Source: Trichobilharzia regenti (lineage: Eukaryota; Platyhelminthes; Trematoda; Strigeidida; Schistosomatidae). Taken from it: 64,000 nt of DNA. This document shows, piece by piece, positions 10,868 to 46,709 of the stretch. The translations under genes were made by a program, and so were the position numbers. The DNA lies in contig OX235270.1 in the NCBI GenBank assembly GCA_944472135.2, positions 82,035,168 through 82,099,167 of the forward strand. Direction: 5' to 3'. Each line of letters begins with the position of its first letter. Position 1 is the first letter of the stretch. The notes beneath the pieces were generated by a model that was not told where the DNA came from, made no database searches, and worked only from the letters and a program-made list of their open reading frames with translations.

Positions 10868-11379
10868 ACTCCATTATCGCAAAAGGTCTGGAAGGAGGGA
10901 AACGTGCCTACTGACTGGAGTAATGTTCACCTCGTGAAACTACCAATGAAGGGCGACTTACGCCTCACTCTGCAAGAACTGGCGAGGAATCATGCTCCTA
11001 TCGACGCCAAGTGAAATCCTGAGTCGCATCATCCTGGAGAGATTAAAGGACACACTGGAGACAGAACTCCGACCAGAACAACCTGGATTCAGGAAAGTCA
11101 GGCAAATCATGTACTGACCAAATTGCAACTCTACACATCATCATCGAACAAAGCATGGAATGGCGATCAAACCTCTATCTCAACTTTATAGACTTTGAGA
11201 AGGCCTTCGACAGCATTGATCGTGAAGTAATTTGGAAGCTACTCAAGTACTACGGCGTAGCCCAAACATTCATCAACCTTATTCAACAGCTGTACGACAA
11301 CGGCGCATGTCAAGTGATCCACAACGGAAAACTGAGCGAGGCGTTTGGAGTAAACACATGAGTCAGACAAGGGTGCTGG
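10868..11379 (+). mobile_element. RTE-like LINE, part 2 of 3 (RT domain)
   Basis: This continues the LINE split at 3353. The translation resumes TPLSQKVWKEGNVPTDW and reaches the RT core NFIDFEKAFDSIDRE (11155-11361 frame), then a segment ending VRQGCW. A frameshift lies between about 10960 and 11155. The copy is cut at 11379 by the mini-LTR element and continues at 12444. Confidence 0.8.
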
Positions 11380-12439
11380 TGTAACAACAGAAGACAAGGG
11401 CCAGGCAACAGATCGTTTTATTATGAAAATCAACACGTATTTATACATATTTCAGACAACATTATTATAGACAAGCGCAGTCATCTGATTGGTTGTTTAG
11501 GTAGACAAACGCAGGCTTCTGATTGGTTGTTTCGGGATTCCTTGACAAACAGAGTTCTCTATCTGCGAATCATATTTTGCCACGTTAACTTCGCTGTGAT
11601 TGGTTGTTGACTCAGCCTTGTTCACGGCCCATATTAGTGACCTAGACCTTAACGTAGATTAGTGCCAACCAATCGGCTAGAAGCCTGCTCTCACCACACT
11701 CGTCCCCCCGTCAAATACGTGCGACTGAAGTCGGCTTGATCTACTTGGTGCAGGCGTCATCGTTGGCTTGTCTCGCTGTATCCATTTCTGGAGCTCGCTG
11801 ACGTTCACGCGCCTCTCATTGTTCGCCATTGCGACTGTGTCTGCGTAACCCCATCTCGAAGTGACCATATATGGTCCTTCCCACTTTGGAAACTGTTTGC
11901 CTGACCCTGTCGAACATTCGTCCATACTTCGGCCCACACCTTCATATGCTGCTTTCGCCCGACCTCCCAGCAGCGTCTCAAGTAGCAGCTCCATCGCTGA
12001 CAGATCTTGAACGCCACTCAACTGCGCAGAAGCCTTGAAGTCCTGCCCGAAGATCCATATGTCTCCATCAAAAACTGCAGGGTATAGGCTTTTCATTTGT
12101 CGGTAGGCAGCGACACCAAATGTAACAACAGAAGACAAGGGCCAGGCAACAGATCGTTTTATTATGAAAATCAACACGTATTTATACATATTTCAGACAA
12201 CATTATTATAGACAAGCGCAGTCATCTGATTGGTTGTTTAGGTAAACAAACGCAGGCTTCTGATTGGTTGTTTCGGGATTCCTTGACAAACAGAGTTCTC
12301 TATCTGCGAATCATATTTTGCCACGTTAACTTCGCTGTGATTGGTTGTTGACTCAGCCTTGTTCACGGCCCATATTAGTGACCTAGACCTTAACGTAGAT
12401 TAGTGCCAACCAATCGGCTAGAAGCCTGCTCTCACCACA
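11380..12439 (-). mobile_element. mini LTR retroelement, copy 1 (1060 bp; TRIM-like)
   Basis: This is a complete two-LTR element. It has 319-bp LTRs at 11380-11698 and 12121-12439 (TGTAACAACAG ... CTCACCACA) around a 422-bp core. It is flanked by the 4-bp target duplication CTGG (11376-11379 and 12440-12443). On the minus strand the core starts with TTTGGTGTCGCTGCC, a plausible primer-binding site beginning with TGG. It ends with a purine tract GACGGGGGGACGAG directly next to the 3' LTR, and the LTR has AATAAA in that direction. The element therefore reads on -. The LTRs differ at about one base by eye, so insertion is recent. It is far too small to encode pol and looks like a deletion derivative of a Ty3-like element. 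Confidence 0.85.
11677..12189 (-). CDS. gag-like / integrase-tail fusion ORF in mini-LTR element (170 aa)
   Basis: The ORF begins inside the 5' LTR, crosses the 422-bp core and ends just inside the 3' LTR. Residues about 35-85 (after FGVAAY) could be a short gag-like piece, containing AVFDGDIWIFGQDFKAS. Residues about 100-145 resemble the C-terminal end of a Ty3-type integrase: GKQFPKWEGPYMVTSRWGY, then ERRVNVSELQKWI. The two ends would have been joined by loss of everything between. The copy at 55584-56096 has the same length and no stops. Whether it is translated is unknown; the first 22 or so codons are LTR sequence. Confidence 0.5.
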   Translation of the reverse strand: MYKYVLIFIIKRSVAWPLSSVVTFGVAAYRQMKSLYPAVFDGDIWIFGQDFKASAQLSGVQDLSAMELLLETLLGGRAKAAYEGVGRSMDECSTGSGKQFPKWEGPYMVTSRWGYADTVAMANNERRVNVSELQKWIQRDKPTMTPAPSRSSRLQSHVFDGGTSVVRAGF

Positions 12440-12443
12440 CTGG

Positions 12444-13453
12444 TTTACTATCACCAATGATATTCCTAATTGTGGTGGATTGGATTATGCGTCGGACTGT
12501 GGGAAACGAGAAGACAGGAATATCCTGGACTGACGTGAAGAACCTAGAAGACCTGGATTTCGCTTGTGGATGATTTATGTTTGATGTCACACAAAATCGA
12601 AGACTTACAAGCGAGCGAAAACCGACAAACTGGTCGAAGAAACAGCAAAGACAGGACTCCAGGTGAACATAGACAAGACGGAGGTGATGAAAACAACCAA
12701 CCAACCAACAACGTCAACAACAACAGCAGCAACATCTAGTCAGCAGCCAATCACCATCAACGGGAGGGATTTGAAAGAGGTTACTTCATTCACCTATTAA
12801 GGGAGCATTGTCCCAACTACAGTAAGTCGGAACGGACGAGGATGTCAAATCGAGCGAGAATCGGGAAGGTGTGAAACACATTCATCAACCTGAAACCAAT
12901 CTGGAAATCTTCGTCACTCAGCATCAACAGCAAAATTCGGTCATATTTTCAATACAAACGTCAAGTCAGTCAGTTCTTCTATACGGATCAAAAACCTAGT
13001 GGGCCGGTCACAAAGAATATTCCCAACAGCCTGTTTCAGACCTTTATCACCAACTGTCTTCGCTCTATACTGGAGATGAGATGGTCGGGTCGGAAAGAAT
13101 CACCAACAAGAAACTATGGGAAGAAACAAGAGAAGAACCAATGGTCAACCTACAAATATGCGGGAGAAAATGGATTGAGATGGATTGGACACTCGCTGAG
13201 GAGGCCACCGCTGGGTGAAATCGCGCGCGCGTCAAGCCGTCGCTCGAGTGGAACCCGAAAGGGAAGCGGCGAGTAAGACGTCAGTATAAGGGTGATATGG
13301 AGGAGATCGTGTGAAGAGGAGTTGAAACAGTATGGACTAAGATGGATGCAGGTGAAAAGTACAGTAGAAGACAGAAGTGGCAAGTGGAGACGTGCAGTTG
13401 ATGCCCTATGTTTCACTAGGAACCCAAGGTGCAATAATAATAAATAATAATAA
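12444..13453 (+). mobile_element. RTE-like LINE, part 3 of 3 (RT end, C-terminus, 3' tail)
   Basis: The LINE resumes after the mini-LTR element. Frames are broken, but the sequence can be followed: a region related to VVDWIMRQT, a DLDFADDLCL-like RT motif near 12550, the TYLGSIV-like segment near 12800, and the RWIGHSLRRP motif near 13170. The 3' end at 13393-13453 has GTTTCACTAGGAAC (a hairpin-like end) followed by an AATAATAAT tail. That abuts the 24-bp target duplication. Confidence 0.75.
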
Positions 13454-13477
13454 TGTGACACGAAGTTTAAACTTGGA
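13454..13477. repeat. 24-bp target-site duplication, right copy
   Basis: It matches 2405-2428 with one mismatch and follows the LINE tail directly. An 18-bp perfect palindrome, TCAAGTATGCATACTTGA, lies just after it (13479-13496). Confidence 0.85.
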
Positions 13478-13835
13478 CTCAAGTATGCATACTTGAATTG
13501 TGGGTTCACACAGAGCCCAGACGAATTATAATCTTATGTTTCAATCGATTCTCCCTTTGATCCTTTACCCAAGAACCTATCCGAGATTCCGGTTGTTTGG
13601 AAGTTTGAGATCAGTGTGCGCGGCCCGACGATCGTCTGCGGTTCATCAAGGTAAGTAGAATTAACTTACTGCTTTCCAGGTGGAATACATTTGTTTCGCA
13701 GCCAACTTCTTCTAAGCAAGCATGCTAAGATGGAAACAATTCAGCATGTGTACCGAAATGCTTAGCATATTGAAAACAGAAGTCAGCTTCTTAACTTCAT
13801 TCGGGGCCTTCTGATTAAAAAAGTCAGAGTAACTT
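13478..13835. other. unassigned segment before CR1-like LINE; possible 5' exon
   Basis: There is no recognisable coding region. Bases about 13610-13650 are CG-rich and end at CATCAAG|GTAAGTAG, a strong-looking splice donor at 13651. It could be an untranslated first exon of the downstream kinase gene or a part of the LINE. The sequence alone does not decide. Confidence 0.25.
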
Positions 13836-13865
13836 AAATTCGAACACAAAGCCAATTACACCAAA

Positions 13866-14513
13866 ATGCGAAGACTTCTGTCTGAAGCAAATTGGCCTAA
13901 AAAATGGACAGAGGTAAAAGTAGAAGAACACTGGAGAGTGGTAAAGGAGATCATTCACCAGGCGGTCTCAGACACTGTTCCTTTAGTCACACCAAAAGCT
14001 AGGAAGCAACGTTCATGGCTAAAAAGGGGGACACAACGCCTTCTGCAGGCGAAGCGAAAAGCCTGGTTTGCGTGGCGACGATCAAAGAGTCAACCCGAAC
14101 ATGAAGTGTACCTTGAACTCAGGAATCGATGTAACATACGAGTCCGGAGCGATAGAAGGACATTTCAGGGAAACCTCGCCAATAAGCTTCTCGTGAACCC
14201 CAAAAGTATATACAGGTTTATGTCCGAAAGAAGACCGACCAACCAGGGAGCATGCAATCTAGTGGGTTCTGATGGGAAATCTCCTACTAGTCTTGAAATG
14301 GTAGAGACATTCAGCCTAGCCTTTCACAGGCTACTAAACAGTAACGAAGATATTACCCCCACAGAACATCAAGATTACATCGCAAAACCAACGCGCGGAA
14401 ACCTGCTGGGTACATTTCAAATTACCCCGGCTATGGTACTTGTAAAATTGGGAAAGTTGGCTTCGGGAAAGTCTTCGGGTTGTGATGACATCAGACCATC
14501 CGTCCTGAAGTAG
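13866..14513 (+). pseudogene. CR1-like ORF2, 5' part (ends at in-frame TAG)
   Basis: The 215 codons start with a piece corresponding to the end of the endonuclease/linker (LSEANWPKKWTEVKV). They continue with the basic region RSWLKRGTQRLLQAKRKAW and the RT entry motif LASGKSSGCDDIRPSVLK. The TAG at 14511-14513 is followed in the same frame by codons expected for the next RT segment, so it is a nonsense mutation and not a natural end. Upstream in-frame sequence back to about 13836 also reads as LINE protein, so the ATG is not the original start. Confidence 0.7.
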
Positions 14514-14672
14514 TGTTCAGAAAGTCTCTGCCAACCCCTAGGTGATCTGTTCCAACACTCCCTTGATGTAGGGAAACTTCCATGTGAATGGAAACGAGCA
14601 ATCCTATCCCCTATCTTCAAGGGTGGTGACCCGCAGAATGCGACCAGTTACAGACCGGTTGCTCTACTTCCA

Positions 14673-15596
14673 GTGATATCGAAAATATTGGAAAGTCTCA
14701 TTGACGACCACATGAGAAAATACTGCGACGGGACTAACCTTCTTCACGAAGCACGGCACGGTTTCAGGAGGGGAAGATCCTGCGTGACGAATCTTCTACT
14801 AGCTTGGAACGATTGGACACTATCCTGGGACATAAAGGTCCCAGTCCACGTGATCTTTCTCGACTTTGCGAAAGCATTCGACACAGTTCACCATGGTCTG
14901 CTCCTTCACAAAATAAGCAAGGCGGGTGTTTCTGGAGCACTTCTCGCATGGCTAAAAGATTACTTAGGCGAGAGAGAATTCTGCACCAAAGTCAACCGCA
15001 TCCTATCATCCTGGCACACCTCAGCATCAGGGGTTCCTCAGGGTTCTATCCTAGGGCCGTTGATGTTTTTGATTTTTATCAACGACCTGCCCTCCCAACT
15101 AAACTGCTCTGCGCTTCTTTATGCTGACGACGTAAAGATTCGGAGAGCAATAAACTCATCGGAAGACTCAAATAGATTTCAGGCTGACCTGCAAACTCTG
15201 GGAAACTGGGCTCTGGCTAACGGAATGCCTTTCAACCTAAAGAAGTGCATAGTAGTGCAACTTCATTCCGGCAGGTCACAGAGTGTAAATTACACCATTG
15301 GTTGCCAGAACTTGAGTTGTGTTCCATCAGAGCGCGATCTAGGTCTTATTCTAACAGAAAAGCTAGACACCAGTGGAAATTACGCAAGGGACGTCGCCAG
15401 AGCCTACGCAACTTTACACTTTATGCATAGGCAGCTGGGAGCTCTTACTGCCGAACTGTTCTTAAGGTTACATAAGACATATGTGAGGCCACACCTTGAG
15501 GTCGTAACTGCAGTGCCATCCGTGGAGATTTTTAAGCGGAAGCTAGACAATCATGCAGAAACGCAAGGTTTGTGTCTCAATGGCTTATCCTCATAA
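14673..15596 (+). pseudogene. CR1-like reverse transcriptase, internally deleted
   Basis: This frame carries the RT core. SYRPVALLPV lies just upstream of the listed start in the same frame (from 14514). Then come GFRRGRSCVTNLL, FLDFAKAFDTV, GVPQGSILGPLMFLIFINDL and the catalytic box LLYADDVK. The thumb region CVPSERDLGLIL is also present. After TYVRPHLE the sequence jumps to the extreme C-terminus (PSVEIFKRKLDN), so roughly 100 or more residues are missing compared with usual CR1-type ORFs. It is not functional as it stands. Confidence 0.75.
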
Positions 15597-16060
15597 AACT
15601 TAAAACCATACTGTCAATGGATAAGCGTACAAACTAAATCCCCACAACCTGTTCTGCCTTCTCTCACTCTATCTTTTCCTTAGGTCACCTTTATTATTCC
15701 ACTTATCTCAAACTATATTATCTACACTACAACCTATTATTATTACTATTCTGCTTTTGCGACTACACCAAATGACCAACGGGAGTTAGGTCAAACTCCA
15801 TTCACGGCAGCAACACAGTCCTAACATACTGCATACCAGAAACCACATCTTTACCAATCCCCACACCACTCCTCTTGGAGTCTACCAGAGCTAAAGCAGT
15901 CGAGTGGCGGGACTTACTACACAGAAGCTCACCGAAGATCTGAAACCTCTACCTCACAATCATGAAGCGAGCTCAAAGAAATCACTGGTTTATACTAGCT
16001 CGTAATCAGAATATTGGATGTGGTAAAATGATATTCAGGAATTCTAAGTAACAATGCAGG

Positions 16061-16234
16061 ATGTGATAGCAACATGACGTATCGTCTAAAAAATTCAACG
16101 GGGTTTTTAACCTATGTTGAATTAACAACTTACCTCGATACCAGGATATTGTTTATATTTTATACATGCTCAATGTTAGAGTTCATTGAAAGCAAAAAGT
16201 GTGCTGTTTCAAAGGTGTGATTAACACCAATGAG
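16061..16234 (+). promoter_or_regulatory. putative 5' flank / UTR of the RSK gene
   Basis: Only about 170 bp separate the CR1-like LINE from the first RSK coding exon. I see no clear TATA box or initiator. Several AG dinucleotides (for example AAAAAG at about 16199) could accept a spliced leader or a 5' intron. The true promoter may lie upstream of the retroelement block. Confidence 0.25.
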
Positions 16235-41667
<25,433 letters not shown>

Positions 41668-42519
41668 GTAAGCTGCATTTGTTTTTATTTACAATAATCT
41701 GCGATTAGTCTAGCGGTTTCTTTTCCTGTTTTTTTTATTGCTTTGTTTATGCATCTTGTTTTGACATCTTCCTATCGAAGCAATAGGGAACAAATGAAGT
41801 GCCTAGTCAATAATTTAACCTGTTATCGTTTCAATAAGCATTACCGATTATTTTTTAAAAGCCTATACCTCGAATGTTTTAAACAGTTCCCTTGAATATT
41901 ACAGTCTTTATTATGCTGTTGGCCATTGAACTACTCGATGTTTTATTTTCAAATGTAGATGAAGGGAAATTTTTAAATTTAGGAACTTCAAGTGATATAG
42001 CTATAGTCGACCTGTGTGTTGTTTTAACTAATAGTTCTGCGAATAATCGAAATCCACAGTCACCTAAATGCACAACAATGTGTAATTGATCTTATGCACA
42101 CTATTGAGATCGATAGATTTAATTGAATAGTGCAAGATTTGTTTAATACGTGATATGGAATAATCCTTGTATTGATCTGCAAATGACACTTTTGACTATT
42201 TACTTTATTTGGATTTCAATATCTCTTTTTTTAAATTTTATTCTTTATCGGCACAGTGGAGTGTCCATGGTCAGCAAAACAAAACTCATTCGTATATATG
42301 GTTCATTTAGAATTCTGTGAACTGAATTCATCTGTTCAGCGTGAATTAGGTATATTATCTTCAAAGTTAAGTGGTAGTTATAGTACGTGGTGGAAAATTT
42401 ATTTAGCTTGAGACAGACTCAATCCACTTTCTACCCTGAAAATGTATGTAAGTCTCGAAATAGTTGACAAATTCCGGGGATTTTTGAAGTCTTCATCTGT
42501 TGCTATATTATAAAAGAGA
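41668..42519 (+). other. region after RSK exon 12; two coding-like fragments
   Basis: Frames 41905-42089 (DEGKFLNLGTSSDIAIVDLC) and 42257-42410 (FVYMVHLEFCELNSSVQREL) look less random than their surroundings. They do not match the RSK kinase domain, and their splice phases do not join exon 12. They may be remnants of another gene or chance frames. Confidence 0.25.
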
Positions 42520-42640
42520 TGGCTGTCGTGGCCAAGTGGGCTAGTCGATAATGCTTCCAGGTTTAAAAAGATGATTGCAAGGGTCTAGTCTTAGTGGGAA
42601 CACCATCACTGACTGATGAGTCCCGGACAGTACGAAATTA
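42520..42640 (+). mobile_element. tRNA-derived SINE, family 5, with hammerhead-like core
   Basis: The A-box-like TGGCCAAGTGGGCTAG and a weak B box GGTCTAGTCTT are followed at 42613-42637 by CTGATGAGTCCC, then TACGAAA. The order (Pol III head, hammerhead) is that of the published schistosome Sm-alpha elements. Stem II pairs poorly here, and the GUC side is cut off by the adjoining LINE fragment. Confidence 0.6.
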
Positions 42641-42644
42641 TTAT

Positions 42645-43075
42645 TGTTATTCCTTTGAGTTCATATTGGAAAATATAGCTTCAGCACCACATCTCCATTC
42701 TTTCGTATTGTCTGCAAACCTCTTCAGCTGCCCCCATGATTTCACATAGGTTCTCATCTCCTCCTCACATGACCTCTTCCATATAACCCTCGAACCCACC
42801 CATAAGTTGTCGTCTCCCCGCCGGTTCCCAATCGTGCAATGGCCTGTCACGTGATGTCATTCACCATTCTTCTCAGTGTGTGTCCGATCCATCTCCATTT
42901 CCTTTCGCATATTTTTGAGTAACAGGTATTTGACTGGTTTGTTCCCAGAGTTTTTTGCTGTTAATTCCTTCTCATTGGCCATCTTATCTTTAATATAGAA
43001 CATCGAAGTCAACTCCAGATAAAAGTCTGCAGCGGGCTCTCTGAACGGATTTCTTTGATACGCGTGGCAAGTTTC
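42645..43075 (-). mobile_element. RTE-like LINE 3' fragment
   Basis: Antisense copy: the minus-strand frame 42647-42850 ends EAIFSNMNSKE, as in the 3' end of the other copies. It abuts the family-5 SINE directly. Confidence 0.65.
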
Positions 43076-43313
43076 TACCCTATATAAAAAGAATGACTGA
43101 ATGACTCAACATTGGTGTTGTAAACCCGAGTTTTGTTCTTTGTGTATCTCGGACTCATGTGAAATACCTATCCAGATATTAATATCAGAACAGAAAAGTA
43201 CAGCGAAGAATCTCTTTTCGGCAAACTCAATCATTAAGCTGTCCATTAGGATTGTTAAAAAAAAGTAAGAAATTAGCTAGGGTTATTTTTTGTTTGACAA
43301 TCCTATTGTTCAC

Positions 43314-43340
43314 ACACACACGCACACACACACACACACA
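43314..43340. repeat. (CA)n microsatellite
   Basis: Alternating CA with one CG interruption. Confidence 0.9.
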
Positions 43341-44399
43341 AAACAATTATGTATACAAGCAATTGTATAGCTGAGTTAATGAATTCACCGAAAAGAGACT
43401 TTTATCTTGAATTCCATTGTTAATCGTTATCAGTCAAAGTAATCTGTTCACCTGTTACTTTGATTTGAAATGTGTAAAGCAGCCGTGGCTGTTGGACGAA
43501 TGTGAATATCTACTATCATTGACGTAATGTCCATTTTGTGAACACCTAATTCGTGTGCATTTATTGTATTGTACTTTCCCTGTGTTTTGTTCGTTATTAG
43601 GATAGAGTCACATTCTATTCACTTTTTCTTTACAGGATGTTGTAGAGAGAACTCTAGTACCTTAAATAGATGCATTTCTCTTTAGGAATAAATTCAATGG
43701 ATTCATTATGCTTCCTTCTTTTTAGATTAAATATGCAAATGACAATATTACAAGCTTTGTTTCACATGCCCTTGCTTTCACTTGCATTTTTTCTGTTACT
43801 TTCAAATTTATCTGTGGACTGTTTGTTTAATTGCTTCTCATCACATGACTTAACTTTTATTAGTATTTTTTGCCGAGATGTTAGTCTGCATCAGTTTTTA
43901 TTTTTTGTCGAAAATTCTAAACATTAAGAGGAAAAATGAGTATAGTTAGTATGTCGTCATAACCAATAACTTCAAAGTGTCTAGTCTAAAAGTTTTCTTT
44001 TAATATCTAGGCAATTTGTTGGTATTAGGTAGTTGGAGGCAACCGGCAGGAAAGCAACGTGATGGCCAGCTACCTAGAATGGTGGCTATATTGCAAACCT
44101 GACTGATAGAATTCAGTCTGCGCCAAAGAAAGGACTAGACACGTCACACTAATTACTAGTGTCAAATCAAAATTTGTCAGTATGTTTAGACTCAAATAGA
44201 TTCATTTTTAAAAAAAGATTTCAAGTGTATTTCTCTAATACACCTTTCAGTTCTACATTGAAATAACAAAAGACATCCTTCCTGCAGTTTAGATTCGTTT
44301 GTTCACTCTTGAAATATTGAAATCAGACAGTAAAATTTTTAATTATCTAGGCATTTAACGTGGTTGTTACATGGTAATATATCGAAGTATTCATTTGTA
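43341..44399. other. unassigned, with SINE family 4 remnant
   Basis: No gene is supported; the hydrophobic frame 43670-43927 looks like AT-rich chance. At 44030-44160, GTTGGAGGCAACCGGCAGG (reverse orientation) abuts a forward 3' piece (TAGAATGGTGGCTATATTGC), a family-4 remnant. Confidence 0.4.
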
Positions 44400-44645
44400 G
44401 GCATTTGATTGATTGGTTACAGGATTTCATCATGAGCTGACATCGGTTAGAGGGTCATTGGAAAACCCTCAGAGATTAGTGGATAGCTGTTTCGTCCTAG
44501 TTTTTGACTCTTCATAAGTGCGCACCCATTGGGTTTTGAACCCGGGACCTATTGGTTACAAGGCGAGCTCGTAGACCATTAATCAGCCACTAGGACTCGA
44601 CCCAATGACCCATGAATTCAAACTTCTGCCAATTTACGACACTCA
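44400..44645 (-). mobile_element. tRNA-derived SINE, family 3
   Basis: Minus-strand copy. The complement of 44475-44515 reads GAAGAGTCAAAAACTAGGAC and then GAAACAGC, a hammerhead 3' core with stem II GUC(A)/GGAC weakened. The tRNA-like head lies at 44515-44610. Confidence 0.65.
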
Positions 44646-45507
44646 TGCAATTATTTCGTTATTTCATTTATTTCTTCATCACAAAAGTTTACTTATTTCA
44701 GTATGACATAGGTTAAAAAGGTAACTTTTAAAAAATAAATTCTCTTCTGATTGAATTATGGAATATATTAGTTTACTTTGTCACACTTGTACGGTACATG
44801 GAAGGAGATAGAAGCATAGCGGGCGTGCTAAACGAAAGGCAACTGGATTTAGAAGAACAGGAAAATGATTTAATGCTAATAAAAGGTGAAACTATCTGTG
44901 ATTCAGTTCCACAGTTTTAAATTGTGATACTTTCAGTCTGTGACTACTGTCTTCTCATATCTAAAGTAACCTCAGTTGAGTCTTGTTAGTCCCAAGTCTC
45001 TTCCTCTTTTTCAGCAATTTTATTCAGTAAATATTATTTGTGGCAAAACGTCATGAATACTTGTCCTTGGTATTCCAGCTATTGATGGTGCTGGTAGTTA
45101 GGATGTGATCATATCTTCTTTTTAGAAAGTTTGAAACTGTTATAATTCAAAACGAATAAATTATGGGAATATTAGTTTACTGTTATAATGATAATTATTA
45201 TTAATATTATTTCGCTAGGTAGCTATTTTAGGGTAGTGGAATCCTGCTAACGGAAAAAGACTGTTTTTACCAATATATTTTAAATTCACTGGTGAATTGC
45301 TTTACCATCCTTTCTAGTTAAAAATAAAACATTTATTTGTCTATCTTACGAGTATTATATTCTAGTTGATGATAATTTCTCCCGAAATTCATATATCAAA
45401 CTCACTAAATGATCTTCTAAGGCAATAGCTAAAACATCATAGTTATTGAGGTTTAACCTTGTTATACATTTTCTGCTATCATACTATTAGGCCTGATTTT
45501 TTGATTT
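44646..45507. other. unassigned AT-rich sequence
   Basis: I see no gene or clear repeat. Confidence 0.5.
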
Positions 45508-45738
45508 TATTCTTTTGTGTTCTCAGTGGGACGTGTGGCTTCAGGTTAGAGCTTTGAAGTTTCAGCAGCAGTAATATTTATTTTTATGGGATGGAGTTGC
45601 TAGCTTCGTGCCCAACCTTCCCTCTTCACCAGTCTTATTACTGGCTTAGAGAAGTTAAATGAGTGTGTCGGCTTGGGATTGAACCTTGAACCACATACGT
45701 GGTTGGTGAACATTATACCGCTGTGCCATCGACGCACA
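45508..45738 (-). mobile_element. tRNA-derived SINE, family 2
   Basis: It has the 3' hairpin-end remnant TTCTCAGTGGGACGTGTGGC, the body complement and a tRNA-like head ending near 45738. Confidence 0.7.
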
Positions 45739-46709
45739 CTATTAGGCCTAGTGATTACTTATCTAAAGCACTTTGGTTCATCTATTCATATTTTAATAAA
45801 CTATGGGTTTAAATGTCTACTGTAAATAAACATCTTTACAATTTTAATGAATACAATCACTGCTAAGTAAATATCTCAGATATTTTCGAGTCACTTTCCT
45901 TCTTAACTAAGTTACTTTCAAAAAATCATAAATTTACCAGTGCGGGCTTAAAAGTCAACATATGATGTATCTGCATTGATTAAATGACTAGCTGTATAAT
46001 TTCAAGATGCATTACGGTTCGTTTATCTCAAGGTACGTTTTAGTATTTGCACTATGAGCCAAACTTTGCGCATATTGCCTCATCTTTTAATTCCTACAAA
46101 CAAACTTCAATCAGTTGATGGGTGGGCCGAGATAGTTACAAAGCATTGACAAGTATCACGAATCGCACTTCAACTCGAGTGTACATCGCCAAAAATTAAC
46201 GGGATACAAATGAAATGGATGTGTAATGCGATCGTCTATACAGCATAATAAATTATTTGGAGACTAAAGACTACATCAATCTTAAATGGATAAGATTATA
46301 TATTTAACATAATGTGTTAATTGTCGTGTAATTTTAGTGCCTACGTCTATTTAGTTTAAATATTATTTATAGTAAACTTGAATTTTGTTTTAAATTTTAA
46401 TATGGTAATAATGGACATTCGTTTCTAGTTCCCACCTTTTACAATAAGATTTGCTTTGAAATTCAAGCCTTAAATATGTTTGCCTCACTTGGCAATATGT
46501 TTCAGAAACCTCTTACATAAATAAATGAATGTATCTGGTGTATAAAATTATATATACAGATTATATAGGTAGTGCTTAATTCCTTAAAGTGGTATATCAC
46601 AAAAGATGTTTCCAGTATTCTCTTACACTTCGAGACATTTGTTTTACATTTATTATCAGAACCATTAAATTCCATACTCATAATGGTTTATAAATTTCTC
46701 AAATGTTGG
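45739..46709. other. unassigned AT-rich sequence
   Basis: No gene is seen. Confidence 0.5.

Larger units (their letters stand above)
13836..16060 (+). mobile_element. CR1-like LINE, 5'-truncated, with stop and internal deletion
   Basis: This non-LTR element carries a pre-RT region, RT and a C-terminal remnant. The frame 13866-14513 ends at an in-frame TAG directly before the RT palm. The second frame, 14673-15596, holds the RT motifs. The usual C-terminal third is missing: RPHLE at about 15500 is joined directly to VVTAVPSVEIFKRKLD. A 3' untranslated region follows to about 16060, including a tract rich in TTATTATTATTA near 15735. I place it in the CR1/Jockey group by motif style. The exact 5' and 3' limits are uncertain. 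Confidence 0.75.

Noticed and set aside
43670..43927. Hydrophobic 85-residue ORF
   Set aside because: Leu/Phe-rich translation typical of AT-rich DNA; no splice or promoter context.
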